Below are positions 51,142-59,083 of a stretch of 64,000 nucleotides of DNA, one piece after another. This DNA comes from Zhaonella formicivorans (GTDB taxonomy: Bacteria > Bacillota > DUOV01 > Zhaonellaceae), in assembly GCF_004353525.1 (NCBI RefSeq), contig NZ_CP085524.1, forward strand, positions 1,956,142 to 2,020,141, in the 5' to 3' direction. Every line of letters starts with the position of its first letter. Position 1 is the stretch's first letter. The notes beneath the pieces were generated by a model. The model was given only the letters and a program-made list of their open reading frames with translations. It was not told the DNA's origin and searched no databases. The translations under genes were made by a program, and so were the position numbers.

Positions 51142-52602
51142 CTATTTCATCGGAACTTTATCATAATGCTTTACGGAATAGCCTTTGAAAGCCGAAGGGT
51201 GGAAAATCACAGCCAGGTCTTGGATAGTTTCATGGGTTTTATCCAGTACTTGGTAATACCAGGGCTGAAAGCACCAGACATTTCCCTTTTTGATGCTGTT
51301 CAGTTCGGCCAGGACAGGGGCTTTTTTGATAATATCCTGTACGGAACCGGTCCACTCAGTTGTTGACGAATAGATGAAGATATCTGCATCAATGCCTTTG
51401 GCATAGAACTCTTCAATGCTGATCTTTGAGCTTGACCCTTTATTCGGGCTTAAATCCTTAAAGACATAATCTCCCCCGGCCATTTCAATCATTTTGGCCA
51501 CATAAGAACCACCGTTGGGGACATGGACCTCCCCTTTATAAATTGACCCCCATAATACCTTTGGTTTGGTCCCTTTTGGTATTTTTGTGCTTAAAGCGTT
51601 TACAGCTTTTACCGCATTATTGAAATAAGCAGTGGCTTCAGCTTCTTTGTTATAAAAGGCCCCTAAAAATTTTATCCATTCCATCCTTCCCAGCGGATGC
51701 TCTTCTAAATATTCATTATCAATGGCATATTTAATCCCCAATTCACTCAACTTATTAATCATTTTTTGCTGGCCGTAAGCCCCGGTATAGGCAAAGACAA
51801 TTTGCGGATTTAATGCTTGTACTTTTTCGTAATCAGGCTCACCCATATTACTACCGCCTACAAATTTTATAGAGCCTTTCTCCAGCCCCTTTTTAATCTC
51901 AGCTATATACCAGTCGTTTTTATCAGCAGTAACGCCGGATATACTGTGGAGCACATTAAGAGGCCTTAATAAGCTGACTTGAGTTATCGAAGCAGCTAAG
52001 ACATTATCAATTGGCGTATAGATTACAGGTACGCCTTTATAACCATCCGGTACTTTTTTACCGCGGGGGACTAAAAGGAGAGTCCTTCCTTCACCGTCTA
52101 CAACCTTTTTGCACCCGTCCCCGATATATTCAATGCTGAAGCCTGTGGCATATTCTACTTTCACTTTTGTATCCACAGAGATGGTTTTATCAGTCTTGTT
52201 AAAGCTGACGTTTGCTCCTAACGCTTCGCTCACAAAGCGCAAAGGGACTAAAGTGTTTCCGTTACGGACAGCGGCAGGGACATCAAGTTTAACTGTCTCG
52301 TTGTTTTTAGTAGCGACTTTGCTGCCGATAACCAGTTTTATTTTTTTGCTCCCCTTAACTGCTGTTACAGTCTTGGTTTTACTGTCCCAGTTGACTGTAG
52401 CCCCCATTTTTTCAAAGATTCCCCGTAAAGGCACTAAGGTGCGGCCATTTTCAATTACCGGCCGGACATCCAACGCTACATCCTTGCCGTCCACCAGCAC
52501 TTTAACCTGGGCAGCACCTGCTGGACCGGCGGAAAGAAAAGCAAATACAATGCCTAACAGCAAACAGCTGATGTAAAACTTAATTGACCTCATGTCGGAC
52601 AC
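51142..52602 (-). CDS. Cobalamin-type substrate-binding protein with N-terminal stalk (copper amine oxidase N-like) domain
   Basis: 486 residues with a signal peptide ending SAGPAGAAQ. Residues about 33-140 form two copper-amine-oxidase-N/stalk repeats (NGRTLVPLRGIFEKMGATVNWD and NGNTLVPLRFVSEALGANVSF, a cell-wall-associated module). Residues about 170-480 are a BtuF/FepB-type periplasmic-binding domain. No lipobox is seen, so the stalk may replace lipid anchoring. First substrate-specific gene of the B12 operon. The start is GTG 52602 or ATG 52593. Confidence 0.87.
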   Translation of the reverse strand: MSDMRSIKFYISCLLLGIVFAFLSAGPAGAAQVKVLVDGKDVALDVRPVIENGRTLVPLRGIFEKMGATVNWDSKTKTVTAVKGSKKIKLVIGSKVATKNNETVKLDVPAAVRNGNTLVPLRFVSEALGANVSFNKTDKTISVDTKVKVEYATGFSIEYIGDGCKKVVDGEGRTLLLVPRGKKVPDGYKGVPVIYTPIDNVLAASITQVSLLRPLNVLHSISGVTADKNDWYIAEIKKGLEKGSIKFVGGSNMGEPDYEKVQALNPQIVFAYTGAYGQQKMINKLSELGIKYAIDNEYLEEHPLGRMEWIKFLGAFYNKEAEATAYFNNAVKAVNALSTKIPKGTKPKVLWGSIYKGEVHVPNGGSYVAKMIEMAGGDYVFKDLSPNKGSSSKISIEEFYAKGIDADIFIYSSTTEWTGSVQDIIKKAPVLAELNSIKKGNVWCFQPWYYQVLDKTHETIQDLAVIFHPSAFKGYSVKHYDKVPMK

Positions 52603-52619
52603 AAACCCCCTGTTATTTT

Positions 52620-52817
52620 TTAACGCTGGAGTGAACCTATTTTCCCATTGTCTCTCTTGTCAAGTTCCAGCTGCTCTTCGATGTCCATTATTTTAACCAA
52701 GAGCCTTGCTTTCTCGCTGCCATTAACGGTAAACCATTTACCCAGTAAGATCTCGCGCTCTTTTTCCAAGAGATTTAATCTCGCCTGCCAAAATTTTGCT
52801 TCCTGCCAGCCTGCCAT
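52620..52817 (-). CDS. Small coiled-coil protein, unknown
   Basis: About 65 residues, mostly charged helix (ARLLVKIMDIEEQLELDKRD). The ATG at 52817 has GGAG 13 bases upstream, which is weak; a TTG at 52841 is also possible. It lies between the leader RNA and the binding-protein gene, so it would be the first gene of the cobalamin operon. I do not recognise it, and it may not be translated. Confidence 0.4.
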   Translation of the reverse strand: MAGWQEAKFWQARLNLLEKEREILLGKWFTVNGSEKARLLVKIMDIEEQLELDKRDNGKIGSLQR

Positions 52818-52894
52818 ACCTGATCTGCAAACTCCTTTCAACTATTTATTTAGACCTCCATGCTGCTGTCACAGCACCAGCAGTATATGATCAC

Positions 52895-52949
52895 TAAAAA
52901 AAATAAACAGCCTAACTATCACCTCCAAACGTGATGTGAGTCGGCTGTT
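52895..52949 (-). terminator. Second leader terminator
   Basis: AACAGCC (52949-52943) pairs with GGCTGTT (52912-52906) around an inner CATCAC/GGTGAT helix, and TATTTTTTTT follows. It lies about 130 nt downstream of the riboswitch terminator and before the first gene. Confidence 0.75.
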
Positions 52950-52979
52950 AACTTGCTTGGGGATCATCACAGGCCTAAG

Positions 52980-53070
52980 TTGGAAATTCATATTTTAGAC
53001 ACTGCTACCCTTCACAGTTATGATCCATTTAAGCTTTGCCCCTCGGGGCAAAACACCTGATCTTGTGTTT
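52980..53070 (-). other. Candidate second structured element between two leader terminators
   Basis: On the minus strand TTTGCCCC-GA-GGGGCAAA (53052-53035) is followed by GC, a spacer, and GGGTAGCAG before the second terminator. ACAC and GTGT (about 53067 and 52998) could close the whole. The CAAAGC and GGTAGC pieces recall c-di-GMP-I aptamers, but the match is too partial for a call. Confidence 0.3.
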
Positions 53071-53075
53071 AGTTT

Positions 53076-53116
53076 TAAATAAAAAGCCCTTTTTGCACCA
53101 AGGGTACAAAAAGGGC
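53076..53116 (-). terminator. Terminator of the cobalamin riboswitch
   Basis: GCCCTTTTTG and CAAAAAGGGC form a perfect 10-bp stem followed on the minus strand by TTTTTATTT. It lies about 65 nt after the aptamer, as expected for transcription-attenuation control. Confidence 0.88.
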
Positions 53117-53179
53117 ATACTGACCTTGCAAATTGATCATACCATGCTACCTATCAACCGTAGGTACAAATGGCAATAC

Positions 53180-53437
53180 TCAACAAGCAGGTTTCCTGGC
53201 TTAGGTTCACAGCCTTGTCCTACACCTTCCCATCCGCACTCAACCCGCTACAATTAACCGGTTAACCCAATACTGCCATGCATAAAACATTAGAGATGGC
53301 TAACCGTATAGTTTATACGAGGTTAAGGCCCGGACAGTGGCATAACGCAGGACGGCTCCCCTTTACAGTGGCGGGACCGCGCTGGATTTTCACCAGCTTC
53401 CCTTTTTGTACTTCCTGATGAAGTACCACTTGTCTGC
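53180..53437 (-). promoter_or_regulatory. Cobalamin riboswitch
   Basis: On the minus strand the conserved core reads GGGAAGCTGGTGAAAATCC, then CGGTCCCGCCACTGT, and ends with AAGCCAGGAAACCTGC. P1 can form from GACAAG near 53436 with CTTGTT near 53183. A GTACTTC/GAAGTAC hairpin (53408-53426) lies just inside P1. It is followed by an intrinsic terminator and controls the minus-strand B12 uptake and cobaltochelatase operon. Confidence 0.95.
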
Positions 53438-53555
53438 AAAATATGCTCTTATCCACAAAATATTTCTGAGGTTATTATATCCATCGCAGTAATTTTTTGC
53501 AATACCCTTTTTTAAAGCACAAACCGGTCTGAAAACAGGCTTTGAATTCTCTTAC

Positions 53556-55217
53556 TTATTCTCCCAGGATAGCTTTTAAGTCTTCTTCCACGGAACTGAT
53601 GGGCTTAATGTCGAAGTTGTTCACCAGTACCTGCAGTACATTCGGCGATACGAAGGCAGGTAATTTGGGCCCAAGACGAATGCCCTTGATGCCCAGGTGC
53701 AACAGCGTAAGCAGAATGCCCACCGCTTTTTGCTCGTACCAGGAAAGCACCAGGGAGAGCGGCAGGTCGTTGACGCCGCAGTTAAAGGCATTGGCCAGAG
53801 CAACAGCAATCTTGATTGCCGAATAGGCGTCATTGCACTGACCCACATCTAAGAGCCTGGGCAGTTCCCCGATAGTGCCGAATTCCAACTTGTTAAAGCG
53901 GTACTTACCGCAGGCCAACGTGAGGATCACGCAATCATCGGGAACTTGCTTGGCCAATTCTGTATAGTAACTGCGCCCGGGCTCATGGCCGTCACAGCCC
54001 GCAATCAGGAAGAAGTGGCGGATCTTGCCTGATTTTACTGCTTCAATCACTTTGTCAGCAACATTCAGCACCGCATTGTGGGCAAAGCCGGTCAATATTT
54101 TTTTCCCGTCTGCGTCTTCAGGGAATCCGCCCAGTTCCAAAGCCCTTTCGATTACAGGGGTAAAGTCTTTATCCGCGCCGATGTGTTTAACTCCGGGCCA
54201 TGCCACCAGCCCGGTTGTAAAAATATTGTCCTTGTAGCTGTCCCGCGGCTTCTGGATGCAGTTAGTGGTCATCAAGATAGCCCCGGGGAATTCGGCAAAT
54301 TCTTTCTGCTGGTCCTGCCATGCCCCTCCGTAGTTGCCGACCAGGTGGGGGAATTTCTTCAATTCCGGATAGGCATGGGCAGGCAGCATTTCTCCGTGGG
54401 TATAAATGTTAATGCCTTTCCCTTCGGTCTGCTGCAGCAGTTTATAGAGATCCTTCAGGTCGTGCCCGCTGACCAAAATAGCCGGTCCTTTTTTTACGCC
54501 GGTAAATACCGCTGTAGGCTCAGGGCTGCCAAAAGTCTCATTATGGGCTTTATCCAAAAGCTCCATAACTTTGAGGTTGACTTCTCCCACCTTCAAGGCC
54601 AGGCCCACCAGCTCCTCAACGCTTTTTTGTGTTGTCAGCGCTGCCAGTGCCTCGTGCATAAAACCGTAGATTTCTGTGTCATCATACCCGAGGATACGAG
54701 CATGGTCAGCATAGGCAGCCATACCCTTTAAACCATATGTAATTAATTCTTTCAACGCTTGGGTATCTTCGCTTTCAGGGCCAAAAACCCGGCTTTTGAC
54801 ACCCACCTCTCTGCCTTTGGCAATCAAGGCATCTAAAGCGCCTTCAGGCTCCCAGCGGGCCGCGATATTCTCGATGGCCGGAGCACTGCTGCCCTTTTTC
54901 TCTGTATATGTTTTTTCGTAGATCTCCTTTGTTGCGGCTTTAACTTCTGCGCTACGCCGGATCAGCTTTTCAATTCTTTCCGGGTCGAAATTCACATTGG
55001 TTACCGTGGTGAACAGCCCTTCAGTAACAAACAAATCGGCTTCCCCGGTCTTTGCACCAAGTTTACGCGCTTCATCGGCATATATGCTGATACCCTTCAG
55101 CTGGAATACCAGCAAGTCCTGGAGCGCAGCCACTTCCTCATTTTTGCCGCACACACCGGCAAGTGTACAGCCAGTACCTTTAGCTGTCTCCTCACACTGA
55201 TAACAAAACATGCTCAA
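53556..55217 (-). CDS. hcp: Hydroxylamine reductase / hybrid-cluster protein
   Basis: About 553 residues from the TTG at 55217 (MSMFCYQCEETAKGTG), seven bases after GGAGAG; the ATG two codons on is the alternative. The N-terminal Cys set CYQC, then C and C in GCTLAGVCGK, binds the [4Fe-4S] cluster. Hybrid-cluster ligands appear in GHDLKDL, THGEMLPAH, NCIQKP, AGCDGHEPGR, TLACGKYRFNK and GQCNDAYSA. Hcp reduces hydroxylamine or NO to handle nitrosative stress. A TGTGA-N6-TCACA palindrome lies about 115 bp upstream. Confidence 0.96.
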   Translation of the reverse strand: MSMFCYQCEETAKGTGCTLAGVCGKNEEVAALQDLLVFQLKGISIYADEARKLGAKTGEADLFVTEGLFTTVTNVNFDPERIEKLIRRSAEVKAATKEIYEKTYTEKKGSSAPAIENIAARWEPEGALDALIAKGREVGVKSRVFGPESEDTQALKELITYGLKGMAAYADHARILGYDDTEIYGFMHEALAALTTQKSVEELVGLALKVGEVNLKVMELLDKAHNETFGSPEPTAVFTGVKKGPAILVSGHDLKDLYKLLQQTEGKGINIYTHGEMLPAHAYPELKKFPHLVGNYGGAWQDQQKEFAEFPGAILMTTNCIQKPRDSYKDNIFTTGLVAWPGVKHIGADKDFTPVIERALELGGFPEDADGKKILTGFAHNAVLNVADKVIEAVKSGKIRHFFLIAGCDGHEPGRSYYTELAKQVPDDCVILTLACGKYRFNKLEFGTIGELPRLLDVGQCNDAYSAIKIAVALANAFNCGVNDLPLSLVLSWYEQKAVGILLTLLHLGIKGIRLGPKLPAFVSPNVLQVLVNNFDIKPISSVEEDLKAILGE

Positions 55218-55332
55218 TTCAGATCTCTCCTTTTCCTGAACAAATTTATTGGATATCCCTAAATTTTTCGCTAAAGAGGAACATCCGGAGAAATATTTCG
55301 TTTGCATTTTACAGCAGTTCTATTTTTGGGTA

Positions 55333-55348
55333 TGTGATATCCATCACA
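55333..55348. promoter_or_regulatory. CRP/FNR-family (HcpR-like) operator
   Basis: TGTGATATCCATCACA has perfect TGTGA/TCACA arms spaced by six bases, about 115 bp upstream of hcp. HcpR, a CRP/FNR-family regulator of hcp in anaerobes, recognises sites of this kind. No such regulator gene is in the window. Confidence 0.65.
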
Positions 55349-55353
55349 ATTTA

Positions 55354-55388
55354 TATAAAAAAATTTCAGGCTCCCTGCCTGAAATTTT
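55354..55388 (-). terminator. Terminator of the DUF134 gene
   Basis: AAATTTCAGG and CCTGAAATTT form a 10-bp stem with a 7-nt loop, followed on the minus strand by TTTTATAT. It sits between the DUF134 stop and the hcp promoter. Confidence 0.88.
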
Positions 55389-55879
55389 TAGTGTTCTTTA
55401 TATTCACTTTGCCACCCTCGCCTGCATCTCCTGTGCTTGTGATTATGCCCTTGTTTCCTGCAGTTCTGCTCCTCTAGCTCTTGACCCTGGCACCTGGGGC
55501 AAACTGCTTTTTCGACTTGTTGCAATCTGCTTAAGGGTATTTCAAATTCATAAGCGCAGGCCTTGCAGCGCAGCCAACTAGTAGCCAGGCGGTAATTTCC
55601 GCCTTCAACTTTAAGCATTTTTCCTCTCAGCAACGCATCGGCAATCTTCGCCCTTGCCGAATTAAGAATTCTGACAAAAGTGGGCCTTGAAACCTGCATG
55701 CGTTCAGCACAATCTTCCTGCTCCAGGTTTTCCATATCCTTTAGCCTGATCGCTTCCAGTTCTTCCACAGTCAGGATAACTTCGTCCAAGTCCCGCTGAG
55801 GTACCCCTGCCGGTTTAAAGCATGTATATTCAGGTTCATGTTCAACTCTACGACATTTCATCGGCCTTGGCATTTTCAT
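55388..55879 (-). CDS. DUF134 helix-turn-helix DNA-binding protein with zinc-ribbon tail
   Basis: About 163 residues. The N-terminal DUF134 domain has MPRPMKCRRVEHEPEYTCFK, then LTVEELEAIRLKD and a sigma-70 region-4-like helix-turn-helix (CAERMQVSRPTFVRILNSAR). The C-terminal part adds CKACAYEFEIP and CPRCQGQE, a zinc-ribbon, and a His-rich end. Starts at 55879 or 55873 are both possible. DUF134 genes commonly sit with NifX/Mrp/DUF5320 genes, which occur here at 60-64 kb. Confidence 0.85.
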   Translation of the reverse strand: MKMPRPMKCRRVEHEPEYTCFKPAGVPQRDLDEVILTVEELEAIRLKDMENLEQEDCAERMQVSRPTFVRILNSARAKIADALLRGKMLKVEGGNYRLATSWLRCKACAYEFEIPLSRLQQVEKAVCPRCQGQELEEQNCRKQGHNHKHRRCRRGWQSEYKEH

Positions 55880-55889
55880 CACTCATTTC

Positions 55890-55901
55890 GGTCATTTGTC
55901 C
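55890..55901. promoter_or_regulatory. Operator-like GGTCATTTGTCC before the DUF134 gene
   Basis: This 12-mer, 11 bp upstream of the start, resembles GGTCATATGTTC and GGACATATGTCA found as a pair upstream of DUF5320 (60577-60622). A shared site would suggest control by the DUF134 protein. Confidence 0.4.
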
Positions 55902-56050
55902 GTAAATACGTAAGACAATTATAGCCTTTTTCCAAAATACAGTCAATTAACCAAAAGCTTTATACCTCAAAAGCCAACATAATGATTTTTAAGCCAAAAG
56001 GTTAATTTTATTGCTAAAAAGGGCAATACTAGATATAATAAATATGCAAT

Positions 56051-56065
56051 TGCAAATCATTTGCG
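56051..56065. promoter_or_regulatory. Fur/Zur-family operator
   Basis: TGCAAATCATTTGCG is a 7-1-7 inverted repeat with six of seven pairs, about 20 bp before the start of the zinc-uptake operon. The Fur-family gene at the end of the same operon is the likely binder. Confidence 0.55.
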
Positions 56066-56085
56066 TTTGGGAGGCAGACTTTGAA

Positions 56086-57075
56086 ATGATAAAAAAGGCG
56101 GTACTGCTAATCTTTTTTATTACCCTTCTCACAGCAGGCTGTACTCAAAAGTCGGTCGACACTGATTCTGAAAAAATAGCCCAAAGAAACAAACCGGTAA
56201 TTTATACTACCATCTATCCAATTTATGACTTTACTAAAAAAATAGGCGGCAGCAGGGTGGAAGTAATTCAAATCATACCTCCGGGGGTTGAACCCCACCA
56301 TTTTGAACTTTCGGCAAAAACACTGGCCGAACTTAGCAAAGCTGCCGTGCTGATTTATAACGGAGCGGGTATGGAGCCCTGGATTGATAAGATTAAACAA
56401 GCGCTGGACGGCAGCCAAGTTATGATGGTCGATACCAGCAGCAAAGTCAATCTGATTGCGTTTAAAGAGAACCATGAAGAACAGCATGAAGAGGAAGAGC
56501 ATGAAGGAAAAATACATAGAGTGGACGGGAGCGAAGGAGAGCACAGGCACGATATAGACCCCCACATCTGGCTGAGTCCCCTGAATGCCAAAATACAGGG
56601 GCAGGCTATTTTGGAAGCCTTGCAAAAAGCTGACCCCGCCAATGCGGATTATTTCCTGGCGAACTATGAGCAGTTTGCCAGGGAGCTTGACGAGCTCCAC
56701 GCAGAATTTACAACTGTCCTGAATAAAACTAAGAAAAGGGAAATTGTAGTTGCCCACGAGGCACTGGGATACCTGGCCAGGGAATACGGCCTGGTGCAAA
56801 TCCCCATCAGGGGCTTGACTGCTGAAGCTGAACCTTCGCCAGCGAAGATCAAAGAAATCATCGAGCTTGCGAAAAACCATAACATAACTTATATCTTTTT
56901 CGAGACTATGGTTGACCCTAAAGTTTCCCAAATTATAGCCGCGGAAATCGGAGCCGGTACTTTGCAAATAAACACCTTAGACAACATAACTCAAGGACAA
57001 TTGGCTGACGGAGAGGATTACTTTTCTCTGATGCGGCAAAACCTGGATAACCTAAAAAAAGCTTTGTCGGATTAA
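56086..57075 (+). CDS. ZnuA/TroA-type metal-binding lipoprotein
   Basis: About 329 residues from the ATG at 56086 (GGGAGG upstream). The lipobox is LLTAGCTQ. Metal-ligand motifs are PPGVEPHHFELSAKTLAEL, DPHIWLSPLNA, VAHEALGYLAREYG and FFETMVDPKVS. A His/Glu-rich loop (EEQHEEEEHEGKIH region, then EHRHD) near residues 130-155 is a hallmark of zinc-specific ZnuA proteins. It delivers metal to the ABC permease encoded downstream. Confidence 0.9.
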   Translation: MIKKAVLLIFFITLLTAGCTQKSVDTDSEKIAQRNKPVIYTTIYPIYDFTKKIGGSRVEVIQIIPPGVEPHHFELSAKTLAELSKAAVLIYNGAGMEPWIDKIKQALDGSQVMMVDTSSKVNLIAFKENHEEQHEEEEHEGKIHRVDGSEGEHRHDIDPHIWLSPLNAKIQGQAILEALQKADPANADYFLANYEQFARELDELHAEFTTVLNKTKKREIVVAHEALGYLAREYGLVQIPIRGLTAEAEPSPAKIKEIIELAKNHNITYIFFETMVDPKVSQIIAAEIGAGTLQINTLDNITQGQLADGEDYFSLMRQNLDNLKKALSD

Positions 57076-57090
57076 TACGGGGTGAATCTT

Positions 57091-57780
57091 ATGGATGTTA
57101 TCGTAAAAATAAACAATATTTCTTTTTCCTACCCCGGTATGCCATTTATCCTGCAAAGTATCAATTTAAGTATTAACAAGGGTGATTTTCTGGCCATTAC
57201 AGGGCCTAACGGCTCTGCCAAGACAACACTGCTGAAGCTGATCCTGGGCATTTATAAACCTCAGATAGGAAACATTGAAATTTTCGGACAAAATAACCTG
57301 CAGTTTAAAGATTGGCACAAAGTAGGATATGTGCCGCAAAAAACCTCTTTTTTCAATCCCGGCTTTCCGGCCACAGTGCAGGAAATTGTGGGATTAGGGC
57401 TTATCCCACAAAAATATACAAAGCAGTATAAAGTATTAAAAATACATGAAGCGCTGGAACTGGTTGACCTGGCAGACAAAAAAAAGAGGAAGATCGGAGA
57501 GCTTTCGGGCGGTGAGCTGCAGCGCGCTCTCATTGCCCGCTCTCTGATCAATAATCCGGAAATTCTGCTTTTGGATGAACCTACTGCCAATTTGGACCTT
57601 GCTTCCCAACAAAAACTCAGCGGGCTGCTTGAATTTTTAAACCAAGAATTGAAGATTTGCATTGTTATGGTCACCCACGACCCGCACGTTTTAACCAAAG
57701 CATCCCGGCTGATCAAAATAGCCCAAGGGAAATTGACTGAAGTTGACATCAGTAACTTTAACCACGCAGCAAGTTTATGA
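57091..57780 (+). CDS. ZnuC-type metal ABC ATPase
   Basis: About 229 residues from the ATG at 57091 (GGGGTGA upstream). Walker A reads GPNGSAKTT, with Ala replacing the usual Gly before Lys. The Q-loop YVPQKTSFF, signature LSGGELQRALIARSL and Walker B ILLLDEPTANLDL are normal. It lies between the binding protein and permease genes. Confidence 0.9.
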   Translation: MDVIVKINNISFSYPGMPFILQSINLSINKGDFLAITGPNGSAKTTLLKLILGIYKPQIGNIEIFGQNNLQFKDWHKVGYVPQKTSFFNPGFPATVQEIVGLGLIPQKYTKQYKVLKIHEALELVDLADKKKRKIGELSGGELQRALIARSLINNPEILLLDEPTANLDLASQQKLSGLLEFLNQELKICIVMVTHDPHVLTKASRLIKIAQGKLTEVDISNFNHAASL

Positions 57781-57799
57781 CCAAAGGGAGTGGTGAGTT

Positions 57800-58639
57800 T
57801 TGCCGGAGATATTATCTTATGCATTCATGCAGAGGGCCTTTCTGGCAGGAACCATGATCGGCATAGTCTGTCCAACCATAGGTGTTTTTCTCGTTTTAAA
57901 ACGGCTTTCCATGATCGGTGAAACCTTGGCCCATGTTTCTTTGCCGGGGGTACTGATAGGCTTTCTCTTAAAAACCAATCCCATCATCGCAGCTCTTGTT
58001 GCTTCCCTGGTTACTGCTTTGGGGATGGAAAAACTGCGTTCCTCTTTTAAATCTTACAACGAAATCGCCTTGGCCGTTTTGACCTCAGCAGGTTTAGGGC
58101 TGGCAGTAATTTTATTCAATATTGTCAAGAGCACTGATACAAGCATCCAAAGCCTGCTCTTCGGCAGCATTGTCGCTTTAAGCAGCAAGGACTTACAGGC
58201 CGTCTGGCTCCTGGGAACAGTTGTCCTTATTCTGGTTATAAAGTATTATTCTCAGCTGTTCTACCTGACATTCGATGAAGAAGGAGCCAAAATGGCAGGC
58301 ATTAACTGCAGCCTTTTGAACTACACGCTCCTGGTGGCAACTTCATGCATTGTGGCTATCAGCATGCGCATCATCGGCGCTCTCCTGGTTTCTTCTTTGC
58401 TGGTCCTGCCCGTTGCCGGAAGCATGCTCATCAGCAAAAGCTTTATTTCAACTATAATAATTGCTAACATTATCAGCCTGGTTTCCATATTCATAGGGCT
58501 TATTTTATCATTTTACTATAACTTGGCGCCCGGAGGAGCCATTGTAATGGTACTGGTGACAGCTTTACTGTTAATTCTAGGCACAAAAAAACTTACTGAT
58601 CACCGGTCGGGCCAAGTGTTTAACAGAAATGAGGTGTAA
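57800..58639 (+). CDS. ZnuB-type metal ABC permease
   Basis: 279 residues from the TTG at 57800 (AAGGGAGTGGTGAG upstream), with eight membrane segments. Family motifs include MQRAFLAGTMIGIVCPTIGVF, LKRLSMIGETLAHVSLPGVLIG, and SMRIIGALLVSSLLVLPVAGS. Completes the zinc/manganese-type uptake system. Confidence 0.92.
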   Translation: MPEILSYAFMQRAFLAGTMIGIVCPTIGVFLVLKRLSMIGETLAHVSLPGVLIGFLLKTNPIIAALVASLVTALGMEKLRSSFKSYNEIALAVLTSAGLGLAVILFNIVKSTDTSIQSLLFGSIVALSSKDLQAVWLLGTVVLILVIKYYSQLFYLTFDEEGAKMAGINCSLLNYTLLVATSCIVAISMRIIGALLVSSLLVLPVAGSMLISKSFISTIIIANIISLVSIFIGLILSFYYNLAPGGAIVMVLVTALLLILGTKKLTDHRSGQVFNRNEV

Positions 58640-58641
58640 CC

Positions 58642-59073
58642 ATGAAAACAGATAACCCGGATAAAATATCAGAGCTGTTAAGAAAAAAAGGTGAAAAAGT
58701 AACCCCGGCCCGCATGGCCATTTTAGAGGTCCTGTCTGACTGCAGTTGCCTTTTGAGTGTCGCTGAAATTTATGACAGATTAAGGGAACAAAACATTAAA
58801 ATGAATTACTCCACAGTTTACCGCAACCTGGAAGTCCTCTGCAGGAATAAAATCACCGAAAAAATTGCTTTTCCCGACGGAGCCAAATTCAAGCTTTTTG
58901 ATGAGGGTAAACATACCCACCATCTCATCTGCAAATCGTGCCATAGAACCGAAATCTTGAGTTACTGCCCTTTTGAAGACGTAAAAAAAATAATTAAATC
59001 GAATACGAATTTCTTACCTCTTGAGCATAAACTGGAAATTTACGGTTACTGCGAAAAATGTCAAAAAAAATAA
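58642..59073 (+). CDS. Fur-family metal regulator (Zur-like)
   Basis: 143 residues. The winged helix has VTPARMAILEVLSDC and NYSTVYRNLEVLC. The regulatory metal site includes HTHHLICKSCHRTE, and a structural zinc site is formed by CKSC and CEKCQ. It sits 2 bp after the zinc permease gene in the same operon, so Zur is the most likely identity, with a 7-1-7 site in front of the operon for autoregulation. PerR or Fur cannot be excluded. Confidence 0.9.
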   Translation: MKTDNPDKISELLRKKGEKVTPARMAILEVLSDCSCLLSVAEIYDRLREQNIKMNYSTVYRNLEVLCRNKITEKIAFPDGAKFKLFDEGKHTHHLICKSCHRTEILSYCPFEDVKKIIKSNTNFLPLEHKLEIYGYCEKCQKK

Positions 59074-59083
59074 TACAGCATCT

